DNA of 64,000 nucleotides from contig NZ_CP126740.1 of the NCBI RefSeq assembly GCF_030246925.1, positions 620,001 through 684,000 of the forward strand. The letters are read 5' to 3'. Positions within the stretch are counted from its first letter, which is position 1, and the number at the start of each line of letters is the position of its first letter. This DNA comes from Microbacterium sp. zg-Y625. GTDB taxonomy: Bacteria > Actinomycetota > Actinomycetes > Actinomycetales > Microbacteriaceae. The position numbers and the translations under genes were made by a program. Below, piece by piece: positions 31,433 through 40,644 of the stretch. Below the pieces are notes generated by a model. That model saw nothing but the letters and a program-made list of their open reading frames with translations. It did not search any database and was not told the DNA's origin.

Positions 31433-32202
31433 GTGATGACTCCCATCGGTCCGTAGTCGCACCGCACGGTGTCGCCGCGGGCGACCCACACGGGGCGGGT
31501 GAAAGAGCCCGCCAGGATGATCTCGCCGGCCTCGAGTCGCGCGCCGTGCTGGTGCAGCTTGTTCGCCAGCCAGGCCACGCCCGTCGCCGGGTGGCCGAGC
31601 ACGCCCGCGGCCACGCCGGTCTCCTCGATCTCGCCGTTGCGCGAGAGCACACCCGGCACCCAGCGCAGGTCGACCTCGTCCGGCCGCTTGCGGATGCTGC
31701 CGAGCACCATGGCGCCGTAGGCCGCGTTGTCGGCGATGGTGTCGACGATCGTGCGGCCCTCGAGCTCGATGTGCGAGTTCAGGATCTCCAGAGCCGGGAC
31801 GGCGTAGTCGATGGCGCGCAGGGCATCCTCGAGCGTGCAGTCGGGGCCCTCGAGCGGCTCTTCGAGCGCGAACGCCAGCTCGACCTCCACCCGCACGTTC
31901 GAGAAGAGGTCGATGGGTATCTCCGCGCCGTCGGCATAGACGGTGTCGTCGAACATGACCCCGTAGTCGGGCTCCGATATCCCGGTGGCCTGCTGCATCG
32001 CCTTCGAGGTCAGCCCGATCTTGCGCCCCACCAGCCGCCGGCCGGCAGCGAGATTCCTGTCGCGCCACACGCCCTGGATCGCGTACGAGTCCTCCACCGT
32101 CGCCTGCGGGTGGCGCGCGGTGATGCGGGGGACCACGCCGTGGGTGCGATCGGCCTCGGCCAGCTCGGTGGCGATCGCGGCGACGGTGTCGGGGTCCAGC
32201 AT
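31417..32202 (-). CDS. hpaH: 2-oxo-hept-4-ene-1,7-dioate hydratase
   Basis: The 261-residue protein belongs to the MhpD/HpaH hydratase family, which adds water to 2-oxo-hept-4-enedioate with a divalent metal. Motifs: [22 protein letters not shown], the metal-binding VEVELAFAL (ExE), and [21 protein letters not shown]. Length and position directly before the aldolase match the pathway order. Confidence 0.92.
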   Translation of the reverse strand: MLDPDTVAAIATELAEADRTHGVVPRITARHPQATVEDSYAIQGVWRDRNLAAGRRLVGRKIGLTSKAMQQATGISEPDYGVMFDDTVYADGAEIPIDLFSNVRVEVELAFALEEPLEGPDCTLEDALRAIDYAVPALEILNSHIELEGRTIVDTIADNAAYGAMVLGSIRKRPDEVDLRWVPGVLSRNGEIEETGVAAGVLGHPATGVAWLANKLHQHGARLEAGEIILAGSFTRPVWVARGDTVRCDYGPMGVITCRFV

Positions 32203-32240
32203 CGGGGTCTCCTTCGGTGTCCTCAGCGTAGGGGTGCGCG

Positions 32241-32274
32241 GCGTTTCGTCTCGCTGCGCTCGCTCAACGACCGG
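32241..32274. repeat. Dispersed GTTTCGTCTCGCTGCG..CTCAACGACC-type repeat between hpaH and hpaD
   Basis: The sequence GCGTTTCGTCTCGCTGCGCTCGCTCAACGACCGG abuts the hpaD stop codon; its two halves are given here only to define it by position. Sequences of this style (GGTCGTTGAGCGAGC...GAGACGAAAC) are frequent intergenic repeats in Microbacteriaceae and relatives, from general knowledge. It may insulate or process the operon transcript. Confidence 0.5.
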
Positions 32275-33411
32275 TCACAGCTGGTGACCCAGCTTGTGCT
32301 CGCCGTCGGCGGGCCGGGTGTACGAGAAGCCGTCGGCGCCGATCGTCACGGCCATCTCGCTGGTGTCGGTGCGTGCTGTCAACGGCTGCGGATTGCCGTC
32401 GAGGTCGAGCACGAGGGATGCCTCGGTGTACCAGGACGGCACGACGGGGTTCCCCCACCAGTCGCGGCGCTGGTTGTCGTGCACGTCCCACGTCACGACG
32501 GGGTTGTCGGGATCCCCGGTGTAGTAGTCCTGCGTGTAGATCTCCACGCGGTGTCCATCGGGGTCGCGCAGGTAGAGATAGAAGGCGTTCGACACGCCGT
32601 GACGGCCCGGGCCGCGCTCGATGGCATCCGACCGGCGGAGGGCTCCGAGCTTGTCGCAGATCGCCAGGATGTTGTGCTTCTCGTGCGTCGAGAACGCCAC
32701 GTGGTGCATGCGGGGGCCGTCGCCGCCGGTCATGGCGGTGTCGTGGACGGTGGGCTTGCGTCGCATCCAGGCGGCGTAGACGGTGCCCTCGTCGTCCTGG
32801 ATGTCCTCGGTGACCCGGAAGCCCAGATCCTGCATGAACTTCACCGCCCGCGGCACGTCAGGGGTGACCTGGTTGAAATGGTCGAGGCGCACCAGCGACC
32901 CCGGCGAGTAGAGGTCGTAGCGCCAGGCGAGACGCTCGACGTGCTCCACGTCGTGGAAGAACTCGTACGGGAATCCGAGGGGGTCTTCGACCCGGACGGA
33001 GTCGCCGATGCCCTTCGTCCACCCCTCCGCACGGCGCTCGACGCGGCATCCGAGCTCGGTGTAGAAGGCGACGGCCCGGTCGAGGTCCTCGGGGGAGCGG
33101 ACGCGATAGGAGAACGCGGCGACCGCCGCGACCGGACCCTGGCGCAGCACGAGGTTGTGGTGGATGAACTCCTCCATCGAGCGGAGGTAGACGGTGTTCT
33201 CGTCCTCTTCGGTGACGACGAGGTCCAGCACGTCGACGTAGAACCGTCGCGAGGCGGCGAGGTCGGTGACCACGAGCTCCATGTACGCGCACCGCAGGAT
33301 GTCCGGCGCCGGCGAGGAGGGTGTGGGGATGGGGTCGTCGGTGTGGATCGGCGCCTCCTGCGAGACGAAGAATCCGGACGAGGTGAGGGTCATGTCGTCG
33401 CGGTGGGTCAT
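32275..33411 (-). CDS. hpaD: Homoprotocatechuate 2,3-dioxygenase
   Basis: This extradiol ring-cleavage dioxygenase opens 3,4-dihydroxyphenylacetate between C2 and C3. The 378-residue sequence closely resembles the Brevibacterium/Arthrobacter vicinal-oxygen-chelate enzymes (FIHHNLVLRQGP, FPYEFF, SNAFYLYLRDPDGHRVEIYTQDYY). The metal ligands are visible as His in LDHFNQVT, His in MHHVAFSTHE and Glu in HRVEIYTQD. The metal could be Fe(II) or Mn(II). The N-terminus is about 24 residues longer than those enzymes; a second ATG six codons in is possible. Confidence 0.95.
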   Translation of the reverse strand: MTHRDDMTLTSSGFFVSQEAPIHTDDPIPTPSSPAPDILRCAYMELVVTDLAASRRFYVDVLDLVVTEEDENTVYLRSMEEFIHHNLVLRQGPVAAVAAFSYRVRSPEDLDRAVAFYTELGCRVERRAEGWTKGIGDSVRVEDPLGFPYEFFHDVEHVERLAWRYDLYSPGSLVRLDHFNQVTPDVPRAVKFMQDLGFRVTEDIQDDEGTVYAAWMRRKPTVHDTAMTGGDGPRMHHVAFSTHEKHNILAICDKLGALRRSDAIERGPGRHGVSNAFYLYLRDPDGHRVEIYTQDYYTGDPDNPVVTWDVHDNQRRDWWGNPVVPSWYTEASLVLDLDGNPQPLTARTDTSEMAVTIGADGFSYTRPADGEHKLGHQL

Positions 33412-33444
33412 GTCAGCGTCCTCGCAGTCATGGTCGGGGGGTGT

Positions 33445-34962
33445 TCAGCGCTTGCCGAAGGTGGGGTTGTGCACCTCGCCGAGGGTGATGTGCACCGCCT
33501 GCTGGTGGGTGTAGAAGTCGATCGAGCGGTAGCCGCCCTCGTGCCCGAGGCCCGAGGCCTTCACCCCGCCGAAGGGCGTGCGCAGGTCCCGCACGTTGTT
33601 GGAGTTGAGCCACACCATGCCGGCGTCGACGGCCTGCGAGAAGTTGTGTGCGCGCGTGAGGTCGTTGGTCCACACATACGCGGCGAGCCCGTACCGGGTG
33701 TCGTTGGCCAGGGTCAGCGCCTCCGCATCGGTCTCGAACGGGGTGATCGTCACGACCGGGCCGAAGATCTCCTCCTGGAAGATGCGGGCATCGGGTCGGA
33801 CGTCGGCGAACACCGTCGGTGCGACGAAGTTGCCGAACTCGAACCCTTCCGCCCGCCCGCCGCCGGCGACCAGGCGCCCCTCGGTCTTGCCGAGCTCGAC
33901 GTAGCCCATGACCTTGTCGAAGTGCTCGGGATGCACGAGAGCGCCGACCTCGGTGTCGGGGTCGTGGGGGTAGCCGACGGTCACCCGGGAAGCCTGGGCG
34001 GCGTAGCGCTCCACGAACTCGTCGTAGACGGCGCGCTCCACGAGGATGCGGCTGCCGGCCGTGCAGCGCTCGCCGTTGAGGGAGAAGACGCCGAAGATGG
34101 TGGCATCCACCGCCGCCTCGAGGTCGGCGTCGGCGAAGACGATAGCCGGCGACTTGCCGCCGAGCTCCATCGACAGGCCCTTGAGATACGGTGCCGCGTT
34201 GGCGAAGATCAGCTGCCCGGTGCGGCTCTCGCCGGTGAACGAGATGAGCGGGACGTCCGGATGCTTCACGAGCGCGTCCCCGGCATCCTCTCCCAGGCCG
34301 TTGACGAGGTTGAAGACCCCCTGCGGGAGCCCGGCCTCCTCGAAGATCCCCGCCCACAGCGACGCCGACAGCGGGGTGAACTCGGCGGGCTTGAGCACGA
34401 CGGTGTTGCCGGTGGCCAGGGCCGGCCCGAGCTTCCACGACTCCAGCATGAACGGGGTGTTCCAGGGCGTGATGAGCCCGGCGACCCCGATCGGCTTGCG
34501 GTTGACGTAGTTGATCTGGCGACCGGGCACCTTGAAGGTGTCGTCGGACTGCGCCACGATCAGGTCGGCGAAGAAGCGGAAGTTCTCGGCGGCACGCCGG
34601 GCCTGGCCGAGCGCCTGGGTGATCGGCAGGCCGGAGTCGAAGGACTCGAGCTCTGCCAGCCGCCGGTCGCGCGACTCCACGAGGTCGGCGATGCGGTGCA
34701 GGATGCGGGAGCGCTCGCGCGGGAGCATGCGCGGCCAGGGGCCGTCGGTGAAGGCGCGCCGCGCGGCGGCGACGGCGAGATCGATGTCGGCCTTCTTGCC
34801 CGCCGCGGCCGGCGCGTACGTCTCGTTCGAGACCGGCTCGAGCACGTCGAACGTGTCGCCGTCCACGGAATCGACGAAAGCGCCGTCGATGTAGTGCCGG
34901 ATGCGATCGGGGAGGTCCGCCGGAACATGGCGGCGGTCACGCGCCGGAGTGCTGTCGGTCAT
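33445..34962 (-). CDS. hpaE: 5-carboxymethyl-2-hydroxymuconate semialdehyde dehydrogenase
   Basis: The 505-residue NAD-dependent aldehyde dehydrogenase oxidises the HpaD ring-opening product. The catalytic Glu is in SMELGGKSP and the catalytic Cys in NGERCTAGSR, with the substrate-binding ITPWNTPFMLESWK. It closely matches the HpaE subfamily (YIDGAFVDS opening, VHNPTFGKR end). ATG 34962 has GGAGGAA upstream. It sits between the GntR gene and hpaD. Confidence 0.93.
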   Translation of the reverse strand: MTDSTPARDRRHVPADLPDRIRHYIDGAFVDSVDGDTFDVLEPVSNETYAPAAAGKKADIDLAVAAARRAFTDGPWPRMLPRERSRILHRIADLVESRDRRLAELESFDSGLPITQALGQARRAAENFRFFADLIVAQSDDTFKVPGRQINYVNRKPIGVAGLITPWNTPFMLESWKLGPALATGNTVVLKPAEFTPLSASLWAGIFEEAGLPQGVFNLVNGLGEDAGDALVKHPDVPLISFTGESRTGQLIFANAAPYLKGLSMELGGKSPAIVFADADLEAAVDATIFGVFSLNGERCTAGSRILVERAVYDEFVERYAAQASRVTVGYPHDPDTEVGALVHPEHFDKVMGYVELGKTEGRLVAGGGRAEGFEFGNFVAPTVFADVRPDARIFQEEIFGPVVTITPFETDAEALTLANDTRYGLAAYVWTNDLTRAHNFSQAVDAGMVWLNSNNVRDLRTPFGGVKASGLGHEGGYRSIDFYTHQQAVHITLGEVHNPTFGKR

Positions 34963-34985
34963 GTCGGTTCCTCCAGGGGGAGCGG

Positions 34986-35669
34986 TCAGAAGGCCGGAAG
35001 GCCGAGGGCCTCGTCGGGATGCTCGTGGATCATGTAGGCGTCGAGCGTGGCGGAGCGGTGACGGCGCGCGGCCTTCTCGATCTCGCCCAGCGGGGCGCCG
35101 CGCTCGATGAGCACGAGGATGTTCTCGTGCTCGCGCACCGACTCCTGGGCGCGACCGGGCACGAAGCTGAAGGTCGAGTCCCGCAGGTGCCCGAGCCGCC
35201 CCCACTCGGTGGTGACGAGCTCGAGCATGCGGGGGTTGGCGCACTTGGCGTACAGCAGCGCGTGGAACTCCTGGTTCAGTGCCGTGAACGCGCGGGGGTC
35301 GAAGTCATCGAGCCGCTCGATCATGCGCGCGTTGACGTCGCGGGCGGCGCGGATGTCGTCGGCGGTCAAACGGCGGGCCGCCAGCGCGGTGGCCGCACCC
35401 TCGAGGATGCTCAGCGCCTGCATGCTGGCGCGGTACTGCGAGTCGTCGACCATCGACACGTGCGCTCCGACGTTGCGCTCGAAGGTCACCAGCCCCTCGG
35501 CTTCCAGCTGACGGATCGCCTCGCGCACCGGCACGACGCTCATGTTCAGCTCTCCGGCGATGGTGCCCAGCACCAGCCGGTAGCCCGGCGTGAACTCCTG
35601 GCTCGCGATGCGGGCCTTCAGCCACTGGTACGCCTGCTGCGACTTGCTGAAGCCGTTCGCCGCGCTCAT
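34986..35669 (-). CDS. GntR-family (FCD) regulator of the hpa locus
   Basis: The 227-residue protein has an N-terminal winged helix (~5-70, MSVVPVREAIRQLEAEGLV) and an all-helical FCD ligand domain with His/Asp metal-site candidates (FTALNQEFHALLY, REHENILVLIERG). Such regulators bind short palindromes with a TnGTnnnACnA-type core and release on binding an intermediate. It lies inside the operon, overlapping the FAH-RraA gene by four bases. The matching site ATCGTATAyGAT occurs in both divergent promoter regions of the locus, and nowhere else noticed. Confidence 0.88.
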   Translation of the reverse strand: MSAANGFSKSQQAYQWLKARIASQEFTPGYRLVLGTIAGELNMSVVPVREAIRQLEAEGLVTFERNVGAHVSMVDDSQYRASMQALSILEGAATALAARRLTADDIRAARDVNARMIERLDDFDPRAFTALNQEFHALLYAKCANPRMLELVTTEWGRLGHLRDSTFSFVPGRAQESVREHENILVLIERGAPLGEIEKAARRHRSATLDAYMIHEHPDEALGLPAF

Positions 35670-37150
35670 GCGTCCGCCCGCTCGGCGTCGTAACGGGCCC
35701 GCCACTGCGCGTTCATGGGGAAGAGTCCCTGCACGGGGTGGCCGGCGGCCACCTGGGCGGCCACCCAGGCGTCCTCGTCCTCCTGCGCGAGGGCGGCGGC
35801 GGCGACCTCCGCGGCAAGGGCGGGCGGGATCACGATCACACCGTCGGCGTCGCCCACGATGATGTCGCCCGGCTGCACGGCGGTGCCGCCGCAGGCGACC
35901 GCCACGTCGGTCTCCCACGGCACGTGGCGCCGGCCGAGCACAGCCGGGTGCGCGCCGACGGTGTACACCGGGATGCCGACGGCGGTCACGGCATCCGCAT
36001 CACGCACGCCGCCGTCGGTGACGATGCCGGCGGCCCCGCGGGCCTGGGCGCGGAGGGCGAGGATGTCGCCGAGCGTGCCGGAGCCGGCTTCGCCCCGGGC
36101 CTCGATGACGATGACCTCGCCGGTCTCGACCGCGTCGAAGGCGCGCTTCTGCGCGTTGTAGCCGCCGCCGTGCTCGGCGAAGAGGTCTTCGCGGCCGGGC
36201 AGGAACCGCAGCGTCCGGGCGGTGCCGACGAGCTTGCGGTCGGGATGCAGCGGACGGACGCCGTCGACCGTCACGTTGTTCAGCCCGCGCTTGCGCAGCT
36301 GCTGCGAGAGCGCGGCGACCGGCACCCGCTCGAGCGTGGCGCGAAGCTGCGGGTCAAGGCCCCGCGGCGCCAGGCCTGCGGTCTCTCGCGATCCCCAGGC
36401 CTCCTCGCGTTGCGTGTCGTCGACCGACGGCAGCGAACCCAGCGACGGGTCGAACGGCGCGCCGGTACCTGCCACCACGGTCGTCGTGAGGCGGCCCGAC
36501 GTGACGCCGGTGTCGGGGGAGTCGACCTCGACTTCGACGACGTCGCCCGGCGCGACGACGGAGGAGCCGGCGGGCGTGCCCGTGAGGATGACGTCGCCGG
36601 GCTCGAGCGTGAAGTGCTGCGACAGGTCGGCGACGAACTGCGCGAGGGGGAAGAGCAGGTCGGCCGTCGTGCCCTCCTGCCGCAGCTCGCCGTTGACCCA
36701 CGCGCGCACCCGCAGGCCCGTGGGGTCGACGGTGCGCGCGTCCATGAGACGGGGACCGAGCGGTGTGAAGCCGTCGCCGCCCTTCGAGCGCACGTTGGAG
36801 CCTTTGTCGTTGGCGCGCAGGTCGTAGAGCCCCAGGTCGTCGGCGGCCGTCACCCAGCCCACGTGGGACCAGGCGCGGGCGAGCGGCACGCGGCGGGCCG
36901 TGGTGCCGATCACGAGCGCGATCTCGCCTTCGAAGGCCAGCAGCTCCGTGCCCGCGGGGCGCTCCACCGTGCCGCCGGACGCGGCGACCGAGCTCGAGGG
37001 CTTCAGGAAGTACGACGGCGCCGAGGGGGTGCGCCCCCGCTGGGCTGCCCGCGAGGCGTAGGACAGATGGACGGCGATGATCTTGCCGGGGCGCTGGGGG
37101 AGAGCGCCGAAGCCTTCGTCGGCCGGTGCCTGGTCGGAATCAGGGGTCAT
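35666..37150 (-). CDS. FAH-RraA fusion, probable HpaG-type decarboxylase/isomerase
   Basis: The 494-residue protein joins two families. Residues ~20-260 are a fumarylacetoacetate hydrolase fold (FEGEIALVIG metal motif, KGGDGFTPLGP, GDVILTGTPAG). Residues ~290-480 are an RraA-like domain (GDILALRAQARGAAGIVTDGGVRDADA), the family of HMG/CHA aldolases with decarboxylase activity. E. coli HpaG is instead two FAH halves. As first gene of the operon and its only FAH member, it probably handles OHED formation: decarboxylation and isomerisation after HpaE. ATG 37150 is the family-like start; an upstream in-frame codon at 37213 would overlap the operator. Confidence 0.85.
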   Translation of the reverse strand: MTPDSDQAPADEGFGALPQRPGKIIAVHLSYASRAAQRGRTPSAPSYFLKPSSSVAASGGTVERPAGTELLAFEGEIALVIGTTARRVPLARAWSHVGWVTAADDLGLYDLRANDKGSNVRSKGGDGFTPLGPRLMDARTVDPTGLRVRAWVNGELRQEGTTADLLFPLAQFVADLSQHFTLEPGDVILTGTPAGSSVVAPGDVVEVEVDSPDTGVTSGRLTTTVVAGTGAPFDPSLGSLPSVDDTQREEAWGSRETAGLAPRGLDPQLRATLERVPVAALSQQLRKRGLNNVTVDGVRPLHPDRKLVGTARTLRFLPGREDLFAEHGGGYNAQKRAFDAVETGEVIVIEARGEAGSGTLGDILALRAQARGAAGIVTDGGVRDADAVTAVGIPVYTVGAHPAVLGRRHVPWETDVAVACGGTAVQPGDIIVGDADGVIVIPPALAAEVAAAALAQEDEDAWVAAQVAAGHPVQGLFPMNAQWRARYDAERADA

Positions 37151-37164
37151 GAGCTCCCTCGCTC

Positions 37165-37192
37165 TTGCGTCGTATCTGAAATCGTATATGAT
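37165..37192 (+). promoter_or_regulatory. Promoter and GntR operator between the divergent hpa transcripts
   Basis: TTGCGT (37165-37170), 16 bp, and TATGAT (37187-37192) form a good plus-strand promoter for the transporter. The near-palindrome ATCGTATATGAT (37181-37192) covers its -10, so binding would block it. A TCGTAT half-site lies at 37170-37175. The minus-strand promoter for the hpa operon must lie in the same 102-bp gap. Confidence 0.65.
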
Positions 37193-37252
37193 CATCCCGC
37201 ACGCGGCAACCACGGTCGCGCCCCAGACAGCGACGTCACATGGGAGTCAACG

Positions 37253-38641
37253 ATGAGCACACGCCAGCCCGCCGCCCCGGAGGGATTCACCCCCACGGGC
37301 ACCATCGCCACCAGCGCGGACCGCCGACGCGTCGTCTTCGCGACCGTGGTGGGAACCACCGTCGAGTGGTACGACTTCTTCATCTACGCCACGGCCGTCG
37401 GTCTTGTCTTCGGCCAGCTCTTCTTCGCGCCGCTCGGCGCCAACAGCGCGCTCATCGCCTTCGCGACGGTGGGTGTCAGCTTCCTCTTCCGTCCGCTCGG
37501 CGCCTTCCTCGCGGGGCACTTCGGTGACAAGTACGGCCGCAAGGTGGTGCTCATGTGGACGCTCATCCTCATGGGCGTCGCCACCGCTCTCATTGGCGTG
37601 CTGCCCGACTATGAGGCGATCGGCATCCTGGCGCCCATCCTGCTCGTCGTGCTGCGGATCCTGCAGGGTGTCTCGGCCGGCGGCGAGTGGGGCGGCGCGG
37701 TGCTCATGGCAGTGGAGCACGCGCCCAAGAAGCGCCGCGGCATGTTCGGGGCGTCGCCGCAGATCGGCGTTCCGCTCGGGCTGCTGCTGGCCTCGGGCGT
37801 GATGGCGCTCATGGCCATGATCGCGCCGGGCGATGCGTTCCTCGAGTGGGGGTGGCGCGTGCCGTTCCTCCTCAGCGTCGTGCTCATCCTCATCGGCTGG
37901 TACGTCCGCCGCCGCGTCGAGGAGAGCCCCGTGTTCGCGGAGCTCAACGCGCGCAAGGAGAAGGCGCAGATGCCGGTCGTGCAGCTGTTCCGCAAGCACG
38001 CGCTGCTCGTCGTGATCGCCGCGCTGGTGTTCGCCGGCAACAACGCCGTGGGGTACATGACCACCGGCGGCTACATCCAGGGCTACGCGACGAATCCCGA
38101 CGGTCCCCTCGGCCTCGAGCGCGGCCCGGTGCTGTGGGCCGTCACCGGCTCGGCCGTCACCTGGCTGCTGTCGACCCTCGCCGCCGGCTGGTTCGCCGAC
38201 CGGATCGGGCGCCGGACGACGTACCTCATCGGCTGGGGGCTGCAGCTGGTGGGCGTCTTCCTTCTCTTCCCGCTCGTCAACACCGGGGACGTCGGGCTGC
38301 TCTTCCTGGGCCTGGCGATCCTGACCCTGGGGTTGGGCTTCACGTATGGACCGCAGGCGGCGCTCTACACCGAGCTCTTCCCGGCATCCATCCGCTTCTC
38401 CGGGGTCTCGATCTCCTATGCGATCGGCGCGATCCTCGGCGGCGCCTTCGCCCCCACGATCGCCACGGCGCTCGTGCAGGCGACCGGGTCCACCCAGTCG
38501 GTGACCTGGTACCTCGCCGGCATGACGGTGATCGGCCTCATCGCGACGCTGCTCCTGCGTGACCGGTCCGGCATCCCGCTCGGGCCAGACCACGAGGACG
38601 AGCAGTCGGTCAGCCCGATCTACGGTATGTCGAAGGTCTGA
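37253..38641 (+). CDS. MHS-type MFS transporter, probable aromatic acid importer
   Basis: The 462-residue protein has 12 predicted membrane segments and the metabolite:H+ symporter signatures: VGTTVEWYDFFIYATAVGLVF in helix 1, GHFGDKYGRK in loop 2-3, and QGVSAGGEWGGAVLMAVEHAP in helix 4. Its place in the hpa cluster, divergent from the catabolic operon and 14 bp before the hydroxylase gene, suggests uptake of a hydroxyphenylacetate. ATG 37253 has the family N-terminus; an ATG at 37240 is out of frame. Confidence 0.85.
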   Translation: MSTRQPAAPEGFTPTGTIATSADRRRVVFATVVGTTVEWYDFFIYATAVGLVFGQLFFAPLGANSALIAFATVGVSFLFRPLGAFLAGHFGDKYGRKVVLMWTLILMGVATALIGVLPDYEAIGILAPILLVVLRILQGVSAGGEWGGAVLMAVEHAPKKRRGMFGASPQIGVPLGLLLASGVMALMAMIAPGDAFLEWGWRVPFLLSVVLILIGWYVRRRVEESPVFAELNARKEKAQMPVVQLFRKHALLVVIAALVFAGNNAVGYMTTGGYIQGYATNPDGPLGLERGPVLWAVTGSAVTWLLSTLAAGWFADRIGRRTTYLIGWGLQLVGVFLLFPLVNTGDVGLLFLGLAILTLGLGFTYGPQAALYTELFPASIRFSGVSISYAIGAILGGAFAPTIATALVQATGSTQSVTWYLAGMTVIGLIATLLLRDRSGIPLGPDHEDEQSVSPIYGMSKV

Positions 38642-38655
38642 GGGGACCGGCGCCG

Positions 38656-40527
38656 ATGCAGTTCCACCACCACGGCTACGTCTCCACCGACCCGCGCGTG
38701 CAGCCCGCGGCGGGCACCGGCATCGACCGCCCCGCCGAGCTTCCCGACGAGGTGGACGTGCTCATCGTCGGCTCCGGACCCGCCGGCATGCTGCTGGCCG
38801 CCCAGCTGGCGCAGTATCCGAGCGTGACCACCCGACTCGTCGAGCGCCGCACCGGGCGCCTCGCGATCGGCCAGGCCGACGGCATCCAGGCGCGCAGTGT
38901 CGAGACCTTCCAGGCCTTCGGGTTCGCCGAGCGCATCACGGCCGAGGCCTACCGCATCAGCGAGATGAACTTCTGGGCGCCGGACACCGCCGACCGCTCG
39001 CGCATCGTGCGCACCGCCCGCGCCGACGACGACCCCCACGGCATCAGCGAGTTCCCGCACCTCATCGTCAACCAGGCGCGGGTGCTCGACTACTTCGCCG
39101 AGGTCGCGGCGACGTCGCCGGCGCGCATCACCCCCGACTACGGCTGGGAGTTCGTCTCGCTCGAGGTCGGGGAGGGGGAGTACCCGGTGACGGTGACGCT
39201 GCTGCGCCCCGAAGGCCCCGACGCGGGAAAGGAGCGCACGGTGCGCGCGAAGTACGTCGTCGGCTGCGACGGCGCGCGCAGCAGGGTGCGCCAGGCCATC
39301 GGGCGCACGCACATCGGGGATCAGTCCCGGCACGCGTGGGGGGTCATGGACGTCCTGGCCGTCACCGACTTCCCCGACATCCGCATCAAGTGCGCGATCC
39401 AGTCCCCGCACGGCAGCATCCTGCACATCCCCCGCGAGGGCGGGCATCTCTTCCGCATGTACGTCGACCTCGGGGAGGTGCCCGAGGATGACAACGGGCG
39501 CATCCGCACGACCCCGCTGGAGACGATCATCGCGAAGGCCAACGACATCCTGGGCCAGTACACCCTCGACGTCAAAGACGTCGCCTGGTGGTCGGTGTAC
39601 GAGGTGGGGCATCGGGTCACCGACAAGTTCGACGACGTCGAGCCGGGTGGGGAGCGGGCGCCCCACGTCTTCATCTGCGGAGACGCCTGCCACACCCACA
39701 GCGCCAAGGCCGGCCAGGGGATGAACGTGTCGATGCAGGACGGATTCAACCTCGGCTGGAAGCTCGGGTCGGTGCTCACCGGCCGCGCGCCCGAAGCGCT
39801 GCTGGCGACCTACTCCGCCGAGCGGCAGGAGATCGCGCAGAACCTCATCGACTTCGACAAGGAGTGGTCGAGCCTCATGGCCAGAAAGCCCGAGGAGTTC
39901 GACAGCCCCGAGGAGCTCGCCGAGTTCTACACGGCCACGGCGGAGTTCCCCGCCGGGTTCATGACCCAGTACCCGCCGTCGATGATCGTGGGCGAGGCGA
40001 CCCACCAGCAGCGGGCGACGGGCTTCCCTGTCGGCAAGCGCTTCACCTCCGCGCCGGTGGTGCGCATCGGCGACGCGGTGCCGGCCCACCTCGGCCACCA
40101 CGCACGTGCCGACGGTCGGTGGCGCATCTACGCCTTCGCCGACCGCGACGCCTCCGCGCTCGCGGCGTGGGCGGACTGGCTGGCGACGGCATCCGACTCG
40201 CCCGTCGTGCGCTTCACGCCGGCCGGCGCCGACCTCGACGCCGTGTTCGACGTGAAGGCCGTCTACCAGCAGGACCACTCCGAGGTCGAGATGGCGGACA
40301 TCCCGGCGGTCTTCCTGCCACGCGTCGGGCCCTTCGGACTGATCGACTACGAGAAGATCTACGCCGCCCGCAGCGACGACGACATCTTCGAGCGGCGCGG
40401 CATCGACCGCGACGGCGCCGTCGTCGTGGTGCGCCCCGACCAGTACGTCGCGCACGTCCTGCCACTGAGCGACCGCGAGAAGCTGGCGGACTTCTTCGCG
40501 CAGCATATGCTGCCCGCCCGCCCCTGA
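38656..40527 (+). CDS. FAD-dependent aromatic hydroxylase (phenol 2-monooxygenase-like)
   Basis: The 623-residue flavoprotein hydroxylase has the FAD GxGxxG motif (DVLIVGSGPAGMLLA, ~35-50), the DG motif (VVGCDGARSRVRQAIG), the GD motif (VFICGDACHTHSAKAGQGMN) and a C-terminal thioredoxin-like domain typical of phenol hydroxylase / 3-hydroxybenzoate 4-hydroxylase. No two-component HpaBC is present, so this one-component enzyme probably makes homoprotocatechuate from 3- or 4-hydroxyphenylacetate. That substrate is inferred from the locus. It follows the transporter by 14 bp as a two-gene operon. Confidence 0.87.
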   Translation: MQFHHHGYVSTDPRVQPAAGTGIDRPAELPDEVDVLIVGSGPAGMLLAAQLAQYPSVTTRLVERRTGRLAIGQADGIQARSVETFQAFGFAERITAEAYRISEMNFWAPDTADRSRIVRTARADDDPHGISEFPHLIVNQARVLDYFAEVAATSPARITPDYGWEFVSLEVGEGEYPVTVTLLRPEGPDAGKERTVRAKYVVGCDGARSRVRQAIGRTHIGDQSRHAWGVMDVLAVTDFPDIRIKCAIQSPHGSILHIPREGGHLFRMYVDLGEVPEDDNGRIRTTPLETIIAKANDILGQYTLDVKDVAWWSVYEVGHRVTDKFDDVEPGGERAPHVFICGDACHTHSAKAGQGMNVSMQDGFNLGWKLGSVLTGRAPEALLATYSAERQEIAQNLIDFDKEWSSLMARKPEEFDSPEELAEFYTATAEFPAGFMTQYPPSMIVGEATHQQRATGFPVGKRFTSAPVVRIGDAVPAHLGHHARADGRWRIYAFADRDASALAAWADWLATASDSPVVRFTPAGADLDAVFDVKAVYQQDHSEVEMADIPAVFLPRVGPFGLIDYEKIYAARSDDDIFERRGIDRDGAVVVVRPDQYVAHVLPLSDREKLADFFAQHMLPARP

Positions 40528-40549
40528 CCCCCGCCGCCGGGCGCCCGGG

Positions 40550-40616
40550 GCTGCTCCGGTGTCGCTTCCGCACGGTGCGGGCCCGCGGGACCCACCTCTC
40601 GCGACACCGGAGCAGC
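40550..40616. terminator. 67-bp inverted repeat between convergent genes
   Basis: GCTGCTCCGGTGTCGC (40550-40565) and its exact complement (40601-40616) enclose 35 bases containing GCGGGCCCGC and the segment ACCCACCTCTCG. It lies between the convergent hydroxylase and TPP-enzyme genes. The total length equals that of the two 67-bp elements and ACCCACC-TCTCG is also shared, so it may be a diverged third member. Confidence 0.7.
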
Positions 40617-40644
40617 GCGCGACGCGCCACGCGGGGATGCGGGG

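Noticed and set aside
31384..35037. Open frame of over 1200 codons on the plus strand across hpaH, hpaD and hpaE
   Set aside because: It runs antisense through three well-supported enzymes and shows only shadow composition. Its length reflects third-position GC bias.
36354..36701. Frameshift or wrong join as the cause of the FAH-RraA fusion
   Set aside because: The frame is continuous through the linker, both domains keep their motifs, and the stop and start overlap normally with the GntR gene.
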